NCBI GenBank assembly: GCA_017415715.1
Contig: JAFQFD010000004.1
Coordinates: 1 to 64,000, forward strand
DNA: 64,000 nt
Direction: 5' to 3'
Source: Bacteroidales bacterium
GTDB taxonomy: Bacteria; Bacteroidota; Bacteroidia; Bacteroidales; UBA932
Below the pieces are notes generated by a model that was not told where the DNA came from, did no database searches, and saw nothing but the letters and a program-made list of their open reading frames with translations. Positions 60,228-64,000 of this stretch are shown here, one piece after another. The stretch's first letter is position 1, and every line of letters starts with the position of its first letter. The translations under genes were made by a program, and so were the position numbers.

Positions 60228-62333
60228 ATGCAGAAGCATTATGATATAATAGTAGTAGGTGGTGGACATGCGGGATGCGAAGCGGCTATGGCGGCTTCGA
60301 GGATGGGATCGTCGGTCCTTCTGATTTCCATGGACATGAACAAGTTCGGACAGATGTCCTGCAATCCCGCTATAGGCGGAATTGCCAAGGGACAGATTGT
60401 CCGCGAGATTGACGCGCTTGGTGGTTACACCGGAATCATCACTGATGCTTCAACTCTTCAGTTCCGCATGCTTAACAGGTCAAAAGGACCGGCAATGTGG
60501 AGTCCTCGTGCTCAATGCGATAAAATCCAATTTTCTCTGTATTGGCGAAAAATCCTCGAAAGTGCCTGTAAATTAGATATTTACCAAGATTCTGTGACAA
60601 ATTTTCTTTTTGAGAATTCAAAAATCACGGGGGTACGTACGACTACAGGCGCAATTTTCAATTCTCAAGCGGTTATCCTGACTGCCGGAACCTTCCTTGA
60701 CGGACGTCTTTTCATCGGGCGCAATATGTTCGAAGGAGGAAGGATAGGGGAGTTGCCTTCTCATGGTCTGACTCAGCAGTTGGTAGAGATGGGTGTCAAG
60801 ACTGCAAGAATGAAGACTGGAACTCCGCCTCGAATCGATATCTCTTCAGTCGACACTTCAAAGATGATCCATCAGTTCGGAGATGAGAACCCTGACAAGT
60901 TCTCATATCTTCCTTTCCTTTCGACTGCTCAGAACGGAACTCCGCAGATGCCTTGCTTTATCGTTCATACCAATCAGAAGGTTCACGATATTCTAAGAAG
61001 CGGCTTTGCTGACTCACCTTTGTTTTCAGGAATGATTACCGGCATCGGTCCTCGCTACTGTCCTAGCATTGAAGACAAGTTGAGAACTTTTGCAGACAAG
61101 ACAGAGCATCAGCTTTTCCTTGAGCCTGAGGGTAGGGGAACAAACGAGTATTATCTCCAGGGATTTTCATCGTCTCTTCCGCTTGATGTCCAGATGGAGG
61201 CTCTGCATAACATAGAAGGTTTGGAAAATGCTAAGGTTTTCAGACCAGCCTATGCAGTTGAGTATGACTACTTTGACCCTACTCAACTTAAACCGACACT
61301 TGAGCTTAAGAACATTGAAAATCTGTATTTCGCGGGTCAGATAAACGGAACAACAGGATACGAAGAAGCTGCTGCTCAGGGACTTATCGCCGGAATGAAT
61401 GCCCATCTCAAGATATATGGGAAGGATCCGTTTATCCTCAAGAGGGACCAGGCATATATTGGTGTTCTTATTGATGATCTTATTACCAAGGGAGTCGATG
61501 AGCCATATAGAATGTTTACCTCCAGGGCAGAGTATCGCATACTCTTGAGGCAGGATAATGCCGATTTGAGATTGACTCCATTGTCGTATCAATCAGGCCT
61601 TGCAGATGCCTACAGGTATGATTTTACTATGAGAAAGTATGACTCGGCAGAACGCTTCAATCAGTTCTTTGCCGATGCTGCTGTCAAGCCTGAATACGTA
61701 AATGATTATCTCGAGTCAGTATCTTCTTCTACTATTGATTCTCGTCGAAGAATCTCTGAATTGATAGCACGTCCGCAGACTTCAATATCTAAATTATTTG
61801 ATTTGGTTCCACGTGGAACATTTTCTAAATTCAATATAGATTTGGATGCGGAATTTGCTTCTCCTATATCTGGTCTTTTAAGTCCTGATACAAAGTACTC
61901 AGATCTTATACAATATTCGAAGAGGGGAGACATAGCCAGACATTTTGCTGAGAAGTATCCGGATGACATTTCATATCAGGATGCAGCTTATATCTTACAG
62001 TATAATACTGAGTATCCGGTATCGCTCTTGGAGCAAGATGCCATGGATGAAAAAGTGTCGGCAAATTACAAGCGTGAGATCCTGGAATCGTCTGAAATAT
62101 CCATTAAATATAAGGGATACATCCAGCGTGAGCAACAGATGGCAGATAAGATAATGAGGCTTGAAAATCTCACTATACCGGAAGATTTTGATTTTGACAG
62201 GGTGGAGAGTCTGTCCATAGAATGTCGTCAGAAGCTTAAGAAATATGCTCCTCGGACTATTGCTCAAGCTTCGAGAATTTCAGGAGTCTCACCGGCGGAT
62301 ATATCCGTGCTTTTAGTTTACTTTGGTAGATAA
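60228..62333 (+). CDS. mnmG: tRNA uridine-5-carboxymethylaminomethyl modification enzyme MnmG
   Basis: The 701-aa protein is ~75 residues longer than the usual ~625. It opens with the FAD fold [21 protein letters not shown], then [40 protein letters not shown] and [16 protein letters not shown] follow, and the C-terminal [21 protein letters not shown] is canonical. With MnmE it modifies U34 of several tRNAs. The extra length lies at ~530-605 (after [14 protein letters not shown]), between the usual C-terminal helices. Codons 527-531 (VPRGT) are a parS-like palindrome. GC content falls through the second half. Confidence 0.96.
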   Translation: MQKHYDIIVVGGGHAGCEAAMAASRMGSSVLLISMDMNKFGQMSCNPAIGGIAKGQIVREIDALGGYTGIITDASTLQFRMLNRSKGPAMWSPRAQCDKIQFSLYWRKILESACKLDIYQDSVTNFLFENSKITGVRTTTGAIFNSQAVILTAGTFLDGRLFIGRNMFEGGRIGELPSHGLTQQLVEMGVKTARMKTGTPPRIDISSVDTSKMIHQFGDENPDKFSYLPFLSTAQNGTPQMPCFIVHTNQKVHDILRSGFADSPLFSGMITGIGPRYCPSIEDKLRTFADKTEHQLFLEPEGRGTNEYYLQGFSSSLPLDVQMEALHNIEGLENAKVFRPAYAVEYDYFDPTQLKPTLELKNIENLYFAGQINGTTGYEEAAAQGLIAGMNAHLKIYGKDPFILKRDQAYIGVLIDDLITKGVDEPYRMFTSRAEYRILLRQDNADLRLTPLSYQSGLADAYRYDFTMRKYDSAERFNQFFADAAVKPEYVNDYLESVSSSTIDSRRRISELIARPQTSISKLFDLVPRGTFSKFNIDLDAEFASPISGLLSPDTKYSDLIQYSKRGDIARHFAEKYPDDISYQDAAYILQYNTEYPVSLLEQDAMDEKVSANYKREILESSEISIKYKGYIQREQQMADKIMRLENLTIPEDFDFDRVESLSIECRQKLKKYAPRTIAQASRISGVSPADISVLLVYFGR
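61805..61820. other. parS-like palindrome inside mnmG
   Basis: GGTTCCACGTGGAACA holds the 14-bp palindrome GTTCCACGTGGAAC (61806-61819), the ParB-binding core reported for Bacteroidota chromosomes. It is read in frame as V-P-R-G-T. Confidence 0.75.
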
Positions 62334-62340
62334 AAACAGA

Positions 62341-62364
62341 AAATTGTTCCACGTGGAACAATTT
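62341..62364. other. parS-like palindrome downstream of mnmG
   Basis: The 16-mer TGTTCCACGTGGAACA (62345-62360) matches the parS consensus and is extended by AAAT/ATTT to a perfect 24-bp palindrome. It lies 8 bp after the mnmG stop and 540 bp from the first site. With no loop it is a poor terminator. Confidence 0.8.
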
Positions 62365-62389
62365 TCTTATATAAACTAATATTTTTTGC

Positions 62390-62980
62390 TTAAAGTCTCT
62401 TAAGACCAAGTTTGATTATTTCTTCCAGAGTAGCGTTCGGATGTTCTTTCAGAACTGCTGCCACAGCCTTGTTGACATTGGCTTTTGTAAATCCCAGCAT
62501 AACGAGAGCAGTAGTTGCTTCTTCGACTGCCGCGCTGTTTTCAGCAGGGGAGAACAGAGCGACATTTTCGCTGCCGCCACCTTTGACAACCTTGTCCTTA
62601 AGCTCCAGAATCAGGCGCTGAGCTGTCTTCAGACCGATACCTTTGATACTTTTGATCTTGTTTATGTCTTCTGCAAGAATGGCATTTCTTATCTCGTCAG
62701 CACTCAATGACGACAACATCATTCTGGCTGTATTTGCTCCGATTCCGGACACTCCGATCAGCAGTCTGAAGAGCTCTCTTTCGTCTTTTGTGGCAAATCC
62801 GTAATACAGTTCTTCATCTTCTCTGAGGTAGTGATGGATGTATATTTTTGCTTCCTTCTTACCATTGAGACCTTCGTATGTCTGCAATGAAATCAGAATT
62901 CTGTAACCTATTCCGTTATTGTCCAGAACCGCTTCAGCGGCTGTCAGTTCTTCAAGATTTCCTTTGATGTAGTCTATCAT
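62390..62980 (-). CDS. ruvA: Holliday junction branch migration protein RuvA
   Basis: The 196-aa protein has the N-terminal OB fold (MIDYIKGNLEELTAAEAVLDNNGIGYRI), two helix-hairpin-helix motifs (LLIGVSGIGANTARMML and IKSIKGIGLKTAQRLILEL) and the C-terminal domain that contacts RuvB (VNKAVAAVLKEHPNATLEEII). Tetramers hold the junction for RuvB. It converges with mnmG across the second parS site. Confidence 0.97.
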   Translation of the reverse strand: MIDYIKGNLEELTAAEAVLDNNGIGYRILISLQTYEGLNGKKEAKIYIHHYLREDEELYYGFATKDERELFRLLIGVSGIGANTARMMLSSLSADEIRNAILAEDINKIKSIKGIGLKTAQRLILELKDKVVKGGGSENVALFSPAENSAAVEEATTALVMLGFTKANVNKAVAAVLKEHPNATLEEIIKLGLKRL

Positions 62981-63005
62981 TTCCGTCTGTATTTTGTAGT
63001 AATTG

Positions 63006-63013
63006 CAAAATTA
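63006..63013 (-). promoter_or_regulatory. -7 promoter element for ruvA
   Basis: The minus strand reads TAATTTTG (TAnnTTTG), 25 bp upstream of the ruvA ATG. Confidence 0.5.
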
Positions 63014-63047
63014 TGATAAAATCCTGTAAAAGAAAGATTGTTTTTGC

Positions 63048-63088
63048 TAAATTTGCGAGTTATTTGCTTGCAGCAAATCGTAGATTTG
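63048..63088 (+). promoter_or_regulatory. Two possible -7 elements for sufS
   Basis: TAAATTTG (63048-63055) and TAGATTTG (63081-63088) both match TAnnTTTG. The first gives a ~35-nt leader; the second ends 6 bp before the ATG and would give an almost leaderless mRNA. Confidence 0.45.
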
Positions 63089-63094
63089 AGATAT

Positions 63095-64000
63095 ATGGAT
63101 ATACAGCACATAAGAAATATGTTCCCGTCACTTTCTCGCAAAGTGTATGGAAAGGATCTTGTGTACTTTGACAATGCCGCAACCAGTCAGAGAGTGCAGA
63201 CCGTACTCGATGAGTGGAACAGGATAAGTTCGGAGTCCAATGCCAATATCCATAGGGCAGTGCACAGGCTCGCAGATGAGGCGACCCAGGCTTATGAGGG
63301 GGCGAGGGACGCTGTGAAGGAGTTCCTCAATGCCGCAGGCAGGGAGGAACTCATCTTCACCAGCGGAACGACCGCCGCTGTCAACCTGGTTGCTTTCTGC
63401 TATGGTGAAGCCTTCGTGGGGGAAGGTGACGAGGTGATAGTGACCGAAGCAGAGCATCATTCCAACATAGTTCCATGGCAGATGATGTGTAAGCGCAAGG
63501 GAGCGGTACTGAAGGTTCTGCCGGTTGATGACAGTGGTCATCTCATGATTGAAAAGCTCGAAGAACTCATCTGTGAGAGGACAAAGATCATGGCTGTAAC
63601 CCATATTTCGAATGTCCTCGGACTTATAAATCCGGTAAAGGAAATCATAGATAAATGTCACAGCAGGGGAGTTCCTGTTCTGGTTGACGGAGCGCAGGGT
63701 GCTGTTCACTGCAAGGTTGATGTGCAGGAGATGGACTGTGATTTCTATGTGTTCTCAGGACATAAGCTTTACGCTGCAACAGGTACCGGAGTACTATACG
63801 GCAAGAAGAAATGGCTCGATGCGATGCCTCCATATATGGGTGGAGGGGAGATGGTCGGAACTGTTTCATTCAAGGAAACGACCTATGCTCCGCTTCCGAT
63901 GAAGTATGAGGCCGGCACTCAGAATTTTGCTTCAGCAGCGACGCTAAAACATGCTTTAGAATTTGTTAACTTATTGAATGATAATGAGTTAATTAAATAT
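63095..64000 (+). CDS. sufS: Cysteine desulfurase SufS, 5' part (runs off the right edge)
   Basis: 302 codons are present from ATG 63095 to the edge, out of about 405 expected. It reads VYFDNAATSQRVQTVLDEW, then IFTSGTTAAVNLVA, EAEHHSNIVPWQM, VDGAQGAVH and FSGHKLYAATGTGVLYG, where the Lys binds PLP. The group II (SufS) features are clear. The catalytic Cys loop lies beyond the edge. It mobilises sulfur from cysteine for Fe-S assembly; no other suf gene is visible in the window. Confidence 0.93.
   Translation, partial: MDIQHIRNMFPSLSRKVYGKDLVYFDNAATSQRVQTVLDEWNRISSESNANIHRAVHRLADEATQAYEGARDAVKEFLNAAGREELIFTSGTTAAVNLVAFCYGEAFVGEGDEVIVTEAEHHSNIVPWQMMCKRKGAVLKVLPVDDSGHLMIEKLEELICERTKIMAVTHISNVLGLINPVKEIIDKCHSRGVPVLVDGAQGAVHCKVDVQEMDCDFYVFSGHKLYAATGTGVLYGKKKWLDAMPPYMGGGEMVGTVSFKETTYAPLPMKYEAGTQNFASAATLKHALEFVNLLNDNELIKY

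Noticed and set aside
62341..62364. Terminator for mnmG
   Set aside because: The sequence is a perfect palindrome without a loop and matches parS; a short U-run follows but a hairpin would need to sacrifice the central pairs.

Overview
The window looks like a chromosomal segment of a member of the Bacteroidales; I cannot fix the family or genus. The evidence is a FimA/Mfa1-type fimbrial operon with DUF3575 and DUF3868 genes, a GH97 glycosidase, membrane-tethered AraC-type and TPR-type regulators, a C10 protease, and about twenty upstream boxes of the form TAnnTTTG, which is the Bacteroidota -7 promoter element. No tRNA or rRNA gene, complete insertion sequence, prophage or CRISPR array is visible.

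Layout. 0-12.5 kb: 5' end of tryptophanase (minus), mutS followed closely by a GH97 glycosidase (minus), a glycosyltransferase and a large YfhO-type membrane protein (plus), then a minus-strand run thyA-folA-SNF transporter-small secreted protein. 12.5-14.6 kb: a repeat and RNA district with a rod-shaped ~200-nt structured RNA candidate, one small lipoprotein gene, and an array of eleven 36-bp hairpins in a 72/72/91-bp rhythm. 14.6-15.7 kb: galM. 15.8-28 kb: a seven-gene fimbrial operon (DUF3575, DUF3868/OmpA-like, major fimbrillin, FimB/Mfa2-type anchor, three large accessory or tip lipoproteins) diverging from a membrane-bound AraC regulator. 28-34.5 kb: a thioredoxin-like lipoprotein, a Na/Pi cotransporter, and a very large putative metalloprotease/propeller/barrel protein followed by a CpXC-type protein. 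34.7-39 kb: an AT-rich module of a C10 cysteine protease, a small DUF3244 partner, an outer-membrane barrel and a TPR/helix-turn-helix membrane regulator. 39.5-43.7 kb: galK, an exported endonuclease/phosphatase-fold protein, ychF and a TlpA-like lipoprotein. 44-53.4 kb: a minus-strand block of coaX, an outer-membrane barrel, a TPR protein, lptC and ppiD, with mfd upstream. 53.7-64 kb: ruvB, sdhA-sdhB, hflX, tonB, ybeY, mnmG, ruvA and the 5' part of sufS.

The most interesting features are non-coding. Two parS-like palindromes (GTTCCACGTGGAAC) lie inside and just after mnmG. DnaA boxes cluster at 43.8 kb, and an AT-rich divergent gap at 53.4 kb carries near-boxes, so this may be the replication-origin domain. 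Three ~100-135 bp elements have unrelated long perfect inverted arms around a similar GC-rich hairpin core. REP-like palindromes have been accommodated in frame inside mutS and the YfhO gene. Housekeeping repair, recombination, tRNA-modification and envelope-biogenesis genes surround two surface modules (fimbriae and secreted protease) that are probably controlled by their own membrane-anchored regulators.
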